In this document: one piece after another, positions 1-7,639 of the stretch
How the letters are laid out: each line of letters begins with the position of its first letter
How positions within the stretch are numbered: the stretch's first letter is position 1
From: CAWDLX01 sp046728155
Lineage (GTDB): Bacteria; Actinomycetota; Actinomycetes; Mycobacteriales; Micromonosporaceae
Reading direction: 5' to 3'
Assembly (NCBI GenBank): GCA_046728155.1
Contig: JBKPDY010000049.1
Span: 1 to 38,180, forward strand
DNA: 38,180 nt
Made by a program: the position numbers and the translations under genes
The notes under the pieces: model-generated
Database searches by the model: none
Seen by the model: the letters and a program-made list of their open reading frames with translations, nothing else
What the model was told of the DNA's origin: nothing

Positions 1-922
1 GCGGACCGAGCGCCGATGCGCGGCTGTCCTCAGTCAACTCTCCGATGTGGACACCAGCGCGAATGCGGTGGCGGCGGGATACGTCGAGGCGAGCGCCGAG
101 GTCGATGCGGTCGTGGCACTCGCCGCCCAGTTGGGCGAGCCGGATCTGGTGGTTCGGGTGAAGCAGGCCGCGGCCGAGGTGGAGCGCCTTGACCTCGCCG
201 ATCCGCTCGCGGCGGCCCCCGGTGGTCGGCTGACCGACGCCGCCCAGTCGCGCCTGCAGGGTTTGCGGGCGGCGGTCGCGGGAGCCCGGGATGCGCTCAA
301 CGAGGTGGCGGGGGTACGCGACGCGTACCCGCAGCGTCGGGCCGCACTCGCCGCCATCGTGGACGAGGTCGCGGCGGCGGAGGAGGCCGTGGCGTCGGTC
401 TACACCCAGGTGCGCGAAAAGGTCGCCGATCCAGGCCTCGGTCCCGTACCCGGTGCCGCCGCTGTGCTGCGGGGCCGGCTCGCCGACCTCGACGCCATCC
501 GCGAACTGGCCCAGGCGGACGGCGTTCGGTGGCGGGGGCTCGCGGCCGACATGTCCACTGTGGAAGCATCGGCGCACCGGTCACTGGCGCGCGCCGGCGA
601 GCTGCGGGCGCGCGCCGACGGCCTGCTCGCCCGGCGCAACGAGCTTCGCGGTCGGTTGGAGGCCTACCGGGCCAAGGCGATCGCCCGTGGTCTCGCCGAG
701 GACGGCCGGCTCGGCGGTCTCTTCGCCGCGGCCCATGACCTGCTCTACACCGCCCCGTGCGATCTGCGCGCCGCTACCCGGGCCGTGCACGCCTACCAGT
801 CGAGCCTTGCCGACGTGATCGGCCGCGCCGATAGGAGCGGTGTTACTGAGCCGACAGCGAGTGAGCATCGCAGGGCCGCCAGGCCCGAGGAGCGCAACGA
901 GCGCGGAGGCGAAGCGGAATGA
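1..922 (+). CDS. Coiled-coil protein, 3' part only (start lies before the window)
   Basis: The frame is open from base 2, so the gene very probably begins upstream; an internal GTG at 47 is the first start codon inside the window. The visible 306 or so residues are almost entirely Ala/Arg/Glu/Leu-rich helix with heptad character (for example around nt 330-420 and 560-720), with no membrane segment and no motif I recognise. The last 26 residues (from nt 845) are contributed by a repeat element that is read in frame and supplies the stop. The TGA at 920-922 overlaps the ATG of the next micro-ORF (ATGA). It is the first visible member of the kinase/phosphatase/VWA/FHA operon. In mycobacteria the genes beside pknG are glnH and glnX, so this could be the cytoplasmic end of a GlnX-like sensor, but that is only a guess from context. 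Confidence 0.75.
   Translation, partial: RTERRCAAVLSQLSDVDTSANAVAAGYVEASAEVDAVVALAAQLGEPDLVVRVKQAAAEVERLDLADPLAAAPGGRLTDAAQSRLQGLRAAVAGARDALNEVAGVRDAYPQRRAALAAIVDEVAAAEEAVASVYTQVREKVADPGLGPVPGAAAVLRGRLADLDAIRELAQADGVRWRGLAADMSTVEASAHRSLARAGELRARADGLLARRNELRGRLEAYRAKAIARGLAEDGRLGGLFAAAHDLLYTAPCDLRAATRAVHAYQSSLADVIGRADRSGVTEPTASEHRRAARPEERNERGGEAE
845..921 (+). repeat. Coupling repeat, copy 1 (77 bp)
   Basis: This is the first of three near-identical units in the operon. It starts ACTGAGCCGACAGCG and ends with GGAGG, a short spacer and ATG. It is read in frame as the C-terminal tail of the upstream gene, so it looks like an insertion that replaced the original stop. The GGAGG is placed to act as Shine-Dalgarno for the ATG at 919. 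Confidence 0.85.
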
Positions 923-1053
923 CTGAGCCGACAGCGAGTGAGCATCGCAGGGCCGCCAGGCCCGAGCCGGGGTCCCCGCGGAGACGTGGAGCGAAGCGGA
1001 GCGTCTGCGTGGGGTGGCAGGTACGCAACGAGCGCGGAGGCGAAGCCGAATGA
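919..1053 (+). CDS. Repeat-encoded micro-ORF, 44 aa, between coiled-coil gene and kinase
   Basis: An ATG at 919, preceded by GGAGG at 905-909, opens a frame that runs through repeat copy 2 and stops at 1051-1053. It begins MTEPTASEHRRAARPE and is rich in Arg, Glu, Gly and Ala. Four-base ATGA overlaps join it to the gene before (919-922) and to the kinase after (1050-1053). What is seen is the open frame, the ribosome-binding site and the overlaps. Whether a peptide accumulates is unknown; the simplest inference is that translating it hands ribosomes to the kinase. The related 26-aa ORF at 4399 shares its N-terminal 16 residues. Confidence 0.45.
   Translation: MTEPTASEHRRAARPEPGSPRRRGAKRSVCVGWQVRNERGGEAE
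922..1052 (+). repeat. Coupling repeat, copy 2 (131 bp, with a 54-bp insertion)
   Basis: This copy directly abuts copy 1. It matches it for the first 46 bases and again from about 1024 to the end, with 54 extra bases between. The insertion is a multiple of three, so the frame stays open. Its terminal ATG (1050-1052) is the start codon of the PknG-like kinase, with GGAGG at 1036-1040 as the ribosome-binding site. Confidence 0.85.
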
Positions 1054-3413
1054 CTGATGCCTGTGACCGGACCGGCTGCGCCGGCCATTACGCGGCCGAT
1101 GGGTACTGCGACGAGTGCGGGCACAAGCGCACGATCGCCGCCACCTCGACCAGCACCGGGAAGGGCGGGCGGGCGCCGAAGCCCCGCCGCAGCCCCGACG
1201 CCACACAGGCGGCCACCCAGGCCGGCGTCATTCTGGATGTGACCGCGGGCGCTACCGTCGGCGCCTCCGCGACCACATCGAGGCGGGGCTCCGGCCGCAC
1301 CCGTACCAGTGGCACGCGTACCGGTGCGCGGGGCCACCTCGGCGCCGACCTTGTCCTGGTCCCGCCCGTGCCGAGGCGCGACCCGGCGACGGCCGTGCTG
1401 GCCGACCCGTCCGTGCCCGAGTCGCAGCGGTTCTGCGCCGCCTGCGGTGGCCCGGTCGGCCGCGTCCGGGCAGGCAAGCCGGGCCTGGTGGTCGGCTTCT
1501 GTCCGAAGGACCGCGCGCCGTTCTCGTTCGTGCCGAGCCTCTCCCCGGGTGAGTTGGTGGACGGCCGGTACGAGATCCTCGGCGCCATTGCCCACGGTGG
1601 CCTCGGCTGGATCTACCTGGCCCGGGACCGCAACATCAGCGACTCGGGCGCCGATCGCTGGGTCGTCCTCAAAGGACTGATCAACACCGGCGACGCGGAC
1701 GCGATGGCCGCCGCGGTGGCCGAACGCCGGTTCCTCGTCGAGGTCGATCACCCCAACATCGTCAAGATCCACGACTTCGCCCAGCATCCCGACCCGAACA
1801 CCGGCGTGATGGTCGGATACATCGTGATGGAGTACGTCGGAGGCCGGTCGCTGAAAGATCTGGCGCTCACCCACACCGGCGCGGACGGGCAACGGGCCCC
1901 CCTGCCGCTGGACCGGGTCCTCGCGTACGGCATCGAGATCCTCCCGGCGCTCGGTTACCTGCACGACCGGGGGCTGCTGTTCTGCGACTTCAAGCCGGAT
2001 AACGTCATCCACGCGGAAGAGCAGCTCAAGCTCATCGACCTGGGGGCCGTGCGTCGGGTCGACGACGAGACATCACCGCTGTGGGGGACTCCCGGCTACC
2101 AGGCACCCGAACTCCAGCGGCAGGGCCCGTCGACCGCCTCCGACATCTACACCGTCGGTCGAACCCTTGCTGTGCTCAGCTTCGACTTCGGGGGATTCTC
2201 GACCAGATACGCCGCGAGCCTGCCCGACCCCGCCGATGTTCCACTCTTCACGGAGCAGGAGTCGTTCTACCGACTGCTGCTACGGGCCACCGATCCGGAT
2301 CCGGTGCGGCGCTTCGCCTCCGCGGCCGAACTGGCCGAGCAGGCGACCGGCGTGCTGCGCGAGATCCTGAGTGCCGCCGATGGCGTCGCCCGCCCGTCGC
2401 CCTCGACCCAGTTCACTCCGGAACGGCGTACCTTCCTCGCTACCGACGGCATCGACGGTCAAACCGTCGCTGCCGCGCTGCCGGTGCCGTTGGTCGACCC
2501 GACCGACCCGGCGGCCGGATTCCTCGCCGCTCTCGGCGGGGAGGACGCCGCCGCAGCGGTGACCACATTGGAGTCCGCGCCGATGTCCAGTGTGGAGGTG
2601 AGCCTGCGGTTGGTACGGGCGCTGGTGGACGCCGGCCGACCGGAGGATGCCAAGGCGGCGCTCGCCCAGGCCGACCCGGACGACTGGCGGTCTGACTGGT
2701 ACACCGGGCTGATCGCCCTCGCCTCGGCCCGATACGACGACGCGGTCGCGGCCTTTGACGCGGTCTACTCGGCTCTACCGGGCGAACCCGCAGCCCGGCT
2801 TGCACTAGCGGCCGCGTGCGAGCTCGCCGGCGACAACGACGGCGCCATCCGCCGGTACGCCCGGGTATGGCGGGTGGACCACGCCATGGTGAGCGCCGCC
2901 TTCGGGCTCGCCCGTGCCCTGCTTGCCGTCGGTGACCGGGCGGACGCGATCGCGATCCTCGACGAGGTGCCGGAGATCTCCAGCCAGTACATCGCCGCTC
3001 AGATCGCCGCGGTACGGGCCACAGTGGACGCGACCGACACGGCACTCGTGGAGGCGGATCTCGTTGCCGCGTCGGCCCGGCTCGAGAAGCTTCGTCTCGA
3101 CACCGCCCGCCGGACCGGACTGGTGGTGGAGATGCTGCAGAAGGCGCTCGGGTGGTTGACCGGATCCACTGTGGATCCTCGCCCGTCGGTCCCATGGCCC
3201 GACGTGATCCGCTCCACCCTCGCCGCCAGGAGCGCGCCGCGCCCTGAAGGAGCCGCCCGGGTACGGTTCCTCGGCGAGGCCTTACGGGAGAACGAGATCC
3301 GCCTCGGGTTGGAGCGCGCCTACCGGACCCTCGCCAGCTTGGAGACCGATCCGCAGGAGCGCTACCGGCTCGTGGACCTCGCCAACTCCGTCCGACCGCA
3401 GACGGTGCTGTAG
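1050..3413 (+). CDS. pknG: PknG-like serine/threonine protein kinase
   Basis: This is a 787-aa soluble kinase with PknG architecture: Cys-rich N-terminus, kinase domain (about 170-450), then a TPR-like helical C-terminus ending in VRPQTVL. Catalytic residues are visible: Lys208 in VVLKGL, Asp313 in FCDFKPDN (the HRD position) and Asp330 in DLGAV. The phrases AHGGLGWIYLA and IVMEYVGG match mycobacterial PknG, which controls glutamate and TCA metabolism through FHA proteins. The rubredoxin-like site has Cys129, Cys132 and Cys151, but the fourth Cys is Asp154 (CPKD rather than CPxC). An additional N-terminal Cys set (5, 10, 20, 23) includes GYCDECG, also found in the phosphatase and FHA proteins of this operon. 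The start is fixed by the repeat-borne GGAGG and the ATGA overlap; an in-frame ATG at 1014 lies inside the repeat and is less likely. Confidence 0.93.
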   Translation: MTDACDRTGCAGHYAADGYCDECGHKRTIAATSTSTGKGGRAPKPRRSPDATQAATQAGVILDVTAGATVGASATTSRRGSGRTRTSGTRTGARGHLGADLVLVPPVPRRDPATAVLADPSVPESQRFCAACGGPVGRVRAGKPGLVVGFCPKDRAPFSFVPSLSPGELVDGRYEILGAIAHGGLGWIYLARDRNISDSGADRWVVLKGLINTGDADAMAAAVAERRFLVEVDHPNIVKIHDFAQHPDPNTGVMVGYIVMEYVGGRSLKDLALTHTGADGQRAPLPLDRVLAYGIEILPALGYLHDRGLLFCDFKPDNVIHAEEQLKLIDLGAVRRVDDETSPLWGTPGYQAPELQRQGPSTASDIYTVGRTLAVLSFDFGGFSTRYAASLPDPADVPLFTEQESFYRLLLRATDPDPVRRFASAAELAEQATGVLREILSAADGVARPSPSTQFTPERRTFLATDGIDGQTVAAALPVPLVDPTDPAAGFLAALGGEDAAAAVTTLESAPMSSVEVSLRLVRALVDAGRPEDAKAALAQADPDDWRSDWYTGLIALASARYDDAVAAFDAVYSALPGEPAARLALAAACELAGDNDGAIRRYARVWRVDHAMVSAAFGLARALLAVGDRADAIAILDEVPEISSQYIAAQIAAVRATVDATDTALVEADLVAASARLEKLRLDTARRTGLVVEMLQKALGWLTGSTVDPRPSVPWPDVIRSTLAARSAPRPEGAARVRFLGEALRENEIRLGLERAYRTLASLETDPQERYRLVDLANSVRPQTVL

Positions 3414-4402
3414 TGGGCGTGTGTCCGGCGTGTGGCGCCGCGGTGGGCGACGCGGATCTGTTCTGCGAAGCGTGCGGCCAAGATCTGGCCGGTGGCACCG
3501 TCGTCGGCGTGACGCCCTCGGCTGCCGGACGGTGGGTGACCTCGTCGGACCCCGTGATCGCCTGCGCGGGCTGCGGCGGAACCTCGTTCGGGGTCGAAGG
3601 CTACTGCGACAACTGCGGTCAGCGCCGCGCACGCGCGAAGGACCGCACCGAACTGGACCTCGGCACGATCGCCGCCGTCACCGACCGGGGGCTGCGCCAC
3701 CTCCGTAACGAAGACGCCGTAGCGCTGGGCAGGCTCGCCGACACCATGATCGCGATCGTCTGCGACGGCGTCTCGACGTCCACCCGACCCGACGAGGCGT
3801 CGAACGGTGCGGTCGACGCGGCGGCGCCGACGATCGTGGGCGCATTGACCCGCAAGCTCAGCCCGGCCGAGGCCATCGCCGCCGCGACCAAGGCCGCCCA
3901 GGCGGCCGCGACCCTGGCCGCCGGGCCCGAGCCGGGCCCGAACCCCCCGGCGTCCACCTTCGTCTGCGCCGTGGTCGCCCTGGACGCGGTCACCGTCGGC
4001 TGGATCGGCGACAGCCGGGCATACTGGCTGCCCGACTCCGGCGGCCAACCCGCCTGCCTCACCGTCGACGACTCGGTCGCCAGCCAGGCCGCGGTCCAGG
4101 GAGTACCGGTTCCCGACGGAATGCCCGTCGGCGCGCTTGTCCGGTGGTTAGGGGCCGATGCCACCGACACCGTCCCGCACGTCCGTTGCTACACGCCCAC
4201 CGGACCGGGGCGCGTGCTCGTCTGCAGCGACGGACTGTTCAAGTACCGACCGGAACCGGCCGATCTGGCGGCGGCCACGCCGCGTCTGCGTCCACTAGAG
4301 ACGGTGCGGGCACTCGTCCGGCTCGCTCTTGACGCAGGCGGTGCGGACAACATCTCGGCCGCGGTCCTGCCCTACCCGCCCGTACCAGAGGAGCAGAGAT
4401 GA
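3413..4402 (+). CDS. PP2C-family protein phosphatase with N-terminal zinc ribbons
   Basis: This is a 329-aa protein. The first 70 residues carry four Cys pairs (CPAC, FCEAC, CAGC, YCDNC) forming two probable zinc ribbons. Residues about 82-325 are a PP2C domain, with RNED (98-101), CDG (117-119), GDSRAYW (199-205), SDGLF (272-276) and DN (312-313) supplying the acidic metal ligands. The usual DGMGGH is DGVSTS here. The expected role is metal-dependent Ser/Thr dephosphorylation opposing the kinase encoded just upstream. The GTG start at 3413 overlaps the kinase TAG stop by one base, so translation is coupled. The gene ends in ATGA, shared with the next repeat-encoded micro-ORF. Confidence 0.9.
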   Translation: MGVCPACGAAVGDADLFCEACGQDLAGGTVVGVTPSAAGRWVTSSDPVIACAGCGGTSFGVEGYCDNCGQRRARAKDRTELDLGTIAAVTDRGLRHLRNEDAVALGRLADTMIAIVCDGVSTSTRPDEASNGAVDAAAPTIVGALTRKLSPAEAIAAATKAAQAAATLAAGPEPGPNPPASTFVCAVVALDAVTVGWIGDSRAYWLPDSGGQPACLTVDDSVASQAAVQGVPVPDGMPVGALVRWLGADATDTVPHVRCYTPTGPGRVLVCSDGLFKYRPEPADLAAATPRLRPLETVRALVRLALDAGGADNISAAVLPYPPVPEEQR

Positions 4403-4479
4403 CCGAGCCGACAGCGAGTGAGCATCGCAGGGCCGCCAGGCCCGAGGAGCGGACCGAGCGCGGAGGCGAGGCGAGATGA
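4399..4479 (+). CDS. Repeat-encoded micro-ORF, 26 aa, between phosphatase and VWA gene
   Basis: ATG at 4399 overlaps the phosphatase TGA (ATGA). The frame runs through repeat copy 3 and stops at 4477-4479, overlapping the VWA ATG in the same way. It starts MTEPTASEHRRAARPE and ends RGGEAR. There is no good Shine-Dalgarno before it, so initiation would depend on ribosomes finishing the phosphatase. This fits a translational relay rather than a functional peptide, but a peptide cannot be excluded. Confidence 0.4.
   Translation: MTEPTASEHRRAARPEERTERGGEAR
4402..4478 (+). repeat. Coupling repeat, copy 3 (77 bp)
   Basis: This third copy has the same length as copy 1 and differs at a handful of bases (for example ACCGAG for ACTGAG, and GGACCGAG for GCAACGAG). 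It sits exactly between the phosphatase stop and the VWA start codon, and supplies GGAGG at 4462-4466 and the ATG at 4476. Confidence 0.85.
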
Positions 4480-5747
4480 CAGTCGAGGCCGAGGTGTTCC
4501 AGAACGAGTACCTGCCGGCGGACTCCACAGTGGTCGACGCCGTCATCACCGTGACTTCGTCCGGTGTCACGGCTGCCGCTCCGACGTCCGCCCAGGTCAT
4601 CCTGATCGACTGCTCGGGCTCGATGGCCGATCCACCGACCAAGATGACCGAGGCGAAACGGGCCACCGCCGCCGCTATCGACGCGCTTCCAGACGGCGTA
4701 CCGTTCGCCGTGGTCTCGGGCCGCAACCACGCCGCGATGACCTACCCTGACCATCCGGGCCTCGTACCGGCGACAGCCTCGAGCCGGGCGGCAGCCAAGC
4801 AGGCGGTGTCGGCACTCTCCGCCTCCGGTGGTACGGCCATGGGGCAGTGGCTCGACCTCGCCCGCACACTGTTCGCATCGTCCACTTCGGACGTCAAGCA
4901 CGCCATCCTGCTCACGGACGGACGCAACCAGCATGAGACCGCCGAACAGCTCACCGCGATCCTGAACGCCTGTGAGGGTCGGTTCCTCTGCGACAGCCGC
5001 GGGGTGGGAGCCGACTGGAGCGGGACGGAGCTTCGCATGATCGCCTCGGCCCTGCTCGGCACCGCGGACGGCTTGGCCGACCCGGCCGACCTGGTCGAGG
5101 ACTTCCGCTCGATGACCGAGGCTGCGATGGGGAAGTCGTACGCCGAGGTGAAGCTCCGGCTCTGGACGCCGGCGGACTCCTCGATCTCCTTTGTGAAGCA
5201 GGTCTTTCCGGTCGTGGACGACCTCACCGGGCGGCGGCGCGACGTGAACCCCCGGATCGGCGAGTACCCGCTCGGAGCGTGGGGAGCGGAGAGCCGCGAC
5301 TACCATCTCAGCGTCCATGTGCCGGCCGGGGCAGTCGGCGACGAGATGCTTGCCGCCCGGGTCGGCCTCGTCGTCGGCGACGAGGTGCTTTCCCAGTCAC
5401 TGGTGCGGGCGATCTGGACCGATGACACCGCACTGTCCACTCGCATCAATCAACGGGTAGCTCACTACACCGGACAGGCCGAGCTCGCCGACGCGATTCA
5501 GCAAGGGCTTGCCGCCCGTGAGGCGGGCGATGTCGATACGGCCACCGCCAAGCTCGGCCGCGCGGTCCAGCTCGCCGAGGAGTCGGGCCACACCGATACC
5601 GCGAAGCTGCTGGCCAAGGTCGTCGATGTCGTCGACGCCCGCACCGGCACGATACGCCTCAAGCAGAAGGTCGCCGGGGTCGACGCCGAGCTGGCCAACG
5701 TGCGTTCGGTCAAGACGGTCCGGGTGAAGAGTTCGGCAGGGGAGTGA
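4476..5747 (+). CDS. von Willebrand factor A (VWA) domain protein
   Basis: This is a 423-aa cytoplasmic protein with no signal peptide. The VWA domain (about 40-215) has a complete metal-ion-dependent adhesion site: DCSGS (45-49), Thr120 in GGTAMG and Asp148 in LLTDGRN. The remainder is a beta-rich region (about 225-320) followed by a helical C-terminus (about 330-420) containing a TPR-like hairpin (EAGDVDTATAKLGRAV). VWA proteins beside a PP2C phosphatase and a kinase form the TerY-P type triad, where the VWA part is thought to scaffold phosphorylation-dependent complexes. Substrate and partners cannot be read from the sequence. The start is set by the repeat-borne GGAGG and ATGA; the stop overlaps a GTG that could start the next gene. 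Confidence 0.88.
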   Translation: MTVEAEVFQNEYLPADSTVVDAVITVTSSGVTAAAPTSAQVILIDCSGSMADPPTKMTEAKRATAAAIDALPDGVPFAVVSGRNHAAMTYPDHPGLVPATASSRAAAKQAVSALSASGGTAMGQWLDLARTLFASSTSDVKHAILLTDGRNQHETAEQLTAILNACEGRFLCDSRGVGADWSGTELRMIASALLGTADGLADPADLVEDFRSMTEAAMGKSYAEVKLRLWTPADSSISFVKQVFPVVDDLTGRRRDVNPRIGEYPLGAWGAESRDYHLSVHVPAGAVGDEMLAARVGLVVGDEVLSQSLVRAIWTDDTALSTRINQRVAHYTGQAELADAIQQGLAAREAGDVDTATAKLGRAVQLAEESGHTDTAKLLAKVVDVVDARTGTIRLKQKVAGVDAELANVRSVKTVRVKSSAGE

Positions 5748-5749
5748 CG

Positions 5750-6406
5750 ATGCCAACGTGTCCCAAGGGCCACGTATCGGTGGCGACGGATTACTGCGAC
5801 GAGTGCGGTGCCGCCATCGGCGCCCCGATCGCGGCCGTGGAGGTGGAGGCGGAGAAGGCGCCGGAGGCTCCCGTCGAGACATGCCCCGAGTGCTCGACGC
5901 CTCGCGACGGCCGTTTCTGCGAGGTGTGCGGGCACGACTTCCTCGCCGAGTCCCCGCCGGCCGCGGAGGCTCCGTTGACGCCGGCGGCTCCGTTGACGCC
6001 GGCGGCTCCGCCGACATGGCGCGTCGTCGTCATCGCGGATCGTTCGTATTATGACCGGATGCGGGCCGACGCCGGCGGTGACGCGGTGTCGTTTCCCGCG
6101 TTCTGTCCCGAACGACGGTTCACCCTCGCCGGCACCGAAGTCCTCATTGGACGGCGGAGCCGGTCGCGCGGGATCGAGCCCGGTATCGACCTGACCGGGC
6201 CACCCGAGGACGCAGGCGTCTCCCACGCGCACGCCCTCTTCGTCCCGCGCCCCGACGGTGGCTGGAGCGTGGTCGACCTGGGCTCCGCCAACGGGACCTA
6301 CCTCAACGATGCCACCGATCCGCTCCAGCCGAACGAGCCGACCCCGCTGAGCGTCGGCGACCGGATCCACGTAGGCGCCTGGACCACGCTCACGGTCGTG
6401 ACCTGA
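5750..6406 (+). CDS. FHA-domain protein with N-terminal zinc ribbons
   Basis: This is a 218-aa protein. Residues 1-62 have the Cys pairs CPKGH..YCDEC and CPEC..FCEVC, two probable zinc ribbons. A Pro/Ala linker with a twice-repeated PLTPAA follows. The C-terminal FHA domain (about 122-215) keeps the phosphothreonine-binding residues: Gly134-Arg135, Ser158 with His161, and Asn181-Gly182-Thr183. It should bind phosphothreonine made by the upstream kinase, as GarA-type proteins do for PknG, but I do not see GarA's N-terminal ETT motif. The ATG at 5750 is chosen because AGGGGAG lies 6 bases before it; a GTG at 5744 overlaps the VWA stop and is also possible. It is the last gene of the operon and converges with a gene remnant, overlapping it by 17 bases. 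Confidence 0.88.
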   Translation: MPTCPKGHVSVATDYCDECGAAIGAPIAAVEVEAEKAPEAPVETCPECSTPRDGRFCEVCGHDFLAESPPAAEAPLTPAAPLTPAAPPTWRVVVIADRSYYDRMRADAGGDAVSFPAFCPERRFTLAGTEVLIGRRSRSRGIEPGIDLTGPPEDAGVSHAHALFVPRPDGGWSVVDLGSANGTYLNDATDPLQPNEPTPLSVGDRIHVGAWTTLTVVT

Positions 6407-6647
6407 CGCGATACCGCAGATGGGTCACGCCGGGCGCGTCGACCACGCGGCCAACCGCCAGCGTTACCGGCTCGTCGATGTGGTCGAACAGCCGGACGCC
6501 ACGACCGAGCAGCAGCGGGACCACCGAGACCTGTATCTCGTCGAGAAGCGGCTCGCCGCCCCTGTCGAGCGGGAACTCGTCCCCATCGTCCGGCCCTGCG
6601 ATGTAGCCGTCCAGCGACATCGACAGGGCTACCACAACCTTGGTCAT
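6390..6647 (-). pseudogene. DHFR/RibD C-terminal-like protein with its centre deleted
   Basis: The 85-aa product starts like a dihydrofolate-reductase-family protein (MTKVVVALSMSLDGYIAGPD) and ends like one (VVPLLLGRGVRLFDH, then DAPGVTHLRYRV). Family members of this kind are about 180-200 aa, so roughly 100 residues are missing between GGE and LLDEIQ, including most of the nucleotide-binding core. The frame is intact and an AGAGGA ribosome-binding site sits just before the ATG, so a short product may still be made, but it is unlikely to be an active reductase. It converges with and overlaps the FHA gene. Confidence 0.7.
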
Positions 6648-6660
6648 GAATCCTCTGACA

Positions 6661-6681
6661 CTGTGGATGACTTATCCACAG
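6661..6681. promoter_or_regulatory. Dyad containing a perfect DnaA-box sequence
   Basis: Two 8-base arms, CTGTGGAT and ATCCACAG, flank a 5-base centre (GACTT). The right half reads TTATCCACA (6672-6680), the consensus DnaA box, and the left half is a one-mismatch box on the other strand. It lies between the divergent DHFR remnant and the DUF559 gene, where an operator would be expected. Confidence 0.5.
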
Positions 6682-6716
6682 GTCCAAACTCATCCGACGC
6701 CACTTCCCGCACACTG

Positions 6717-7631
6717 ATGTGCGTGGATCCCCTTGACCGGTTGCTCCGGGTTCAGGATGGCGTGATCACGCGACGGCAGGCGCTGCGTCACCTGTCCCCG
6801 ATGGCGCTGCGCCACAGAGTTGAGTCTGGATGCTGGCGCCGGGCGTACCGCGGAGTCTTCGTCGCCCATACGGGATCGGTTACCCACAACCAACGTCGGT
6901 GGATCGCTGTTCTCGCCGCCGGGGCGGACCACCGGCACGGTGTCTGTCTCGGTGGGCTCAGCGCGTTGCTCGTCTGGGGACTATCCCTCGACGAGAGCGA
7001 TATTCACGTCCTTGTTCCCGTCGGACGAAGGGCGAACGCCGTGGCCGGGGCGGTGATTCACCGCACCCGGCTGCTCCCTGACCCGGTGCGGAACGGCCGG
7101 TACCCGCCAGTCAGTCTTGCCGGGCGTTCCCTCGTTGACGCGGTCCGGTGGGCGCGAAGTGATAACGAAGCGCGGCTGATGATCGCCGCCAGCTTTCAGC
7201 AGCGACTGGTGACGCTGACTGAGGTGGATCGGGAAGTCGCGATGATCCCTAACGCCAATCGGCGGGCGCTGTTGCTGAGCACAGCGCGAGACTGCGCGGG
7301 CGGCTCACATAGCCTCGGCGAACTGGAGCTTCTGGCAATATGCCGGCGCTACCGATTGCCGACGCCGAGCCGACAGGTGCTTCGAGTTGATCGCCAAGGC
7401 CGGCGGCGGTTTCTGGACGCGGCCTTCGATCCCTGGCGGGTGGCGGTTGAGGTCGACGGCGCGCACCACATGCTGGTGGCTCATATGTGGGACGACGCGG
7501 TGAGGTCCAACGCGCTCGAGCTCGATGGATACGTTGTGCTTCGCTATCCGGCGTTCGCCCTGCGTAACAAAGCAGACCGGATCGCCGCGGAGATCCGGCA
7601 GGCACTGATCAACGCCGGCTGGTCTGGATAG
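6717..7631 (+). CDS. AbiEi-like / DUF559 protein (Vsr-type nuclease fold)
   Basis: This is a 304-aa protein. The N-terminus (about 5-50) has the winged-helix pattern common in AbiEi-type antitoxin-like proteins (GVITRRQALRHL..VESGCWRRAYRGVFV). The C-terminus (about 215-300) is a DUF559 domain resembling Vsr endonucleases, with FLDAAFDP, VAVEVDGAHH and VVLRYPAFALRNKADRIAAEI. The acidic residues in FLDAAF and VEVDG are the likely metal ligands. Many actinobacteria carry many copies of this fusion; their function is not established and no toxin partner is adjacent here. The ATG at 6717 is the first start after the DnaA-box dyad; a GTG at 6723 is an alternative. The open frame extends to 6420, but that part is antisense to the DHFR remnant. 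Confidence 0.8.
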   Translation: MCVDPLDRLLRVQDGVITRRQALRHLSPMALRHRVESGCWRRAYRGVFVAHTGSVTHNQRRWIAVLAAGADHRHGVCLGGLSALLVWGLSLDESDIHVLVPVGRRANAVAGAVIHRTRLLPDPVRNGRYPPVSLAGRSLVDAVRWARSDNEARLMIAASFQQRLVTLTEVDREVAMIPNANRRALLLSTARDCAGGSHSLGELELLAICRRYRLPTPSRQVLRVDRQGRRRFLDAAFDPWRVAVEVDGAHHMLVAHMWDDAVRSNALELDGYVVLRYPAFALRNKADRIAAEIRQALINAGWSG

Positions 7632-7639
7632 GGCGGTGA

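Noticed and set aside
843..2012. 389-aa minus-strand open frame
   Set aside because: It lies opposite the PknG-like kinase, whose motifs are unmistakable; the antisense product has no recognisable domain.
6420..6716. N-terminal extension of the DUF559 protein
   Set aside because: The frame is open, but it is antisense to the DHFR remnant and crosses the DnaA-box dyad; the domain begins properly at 6717.
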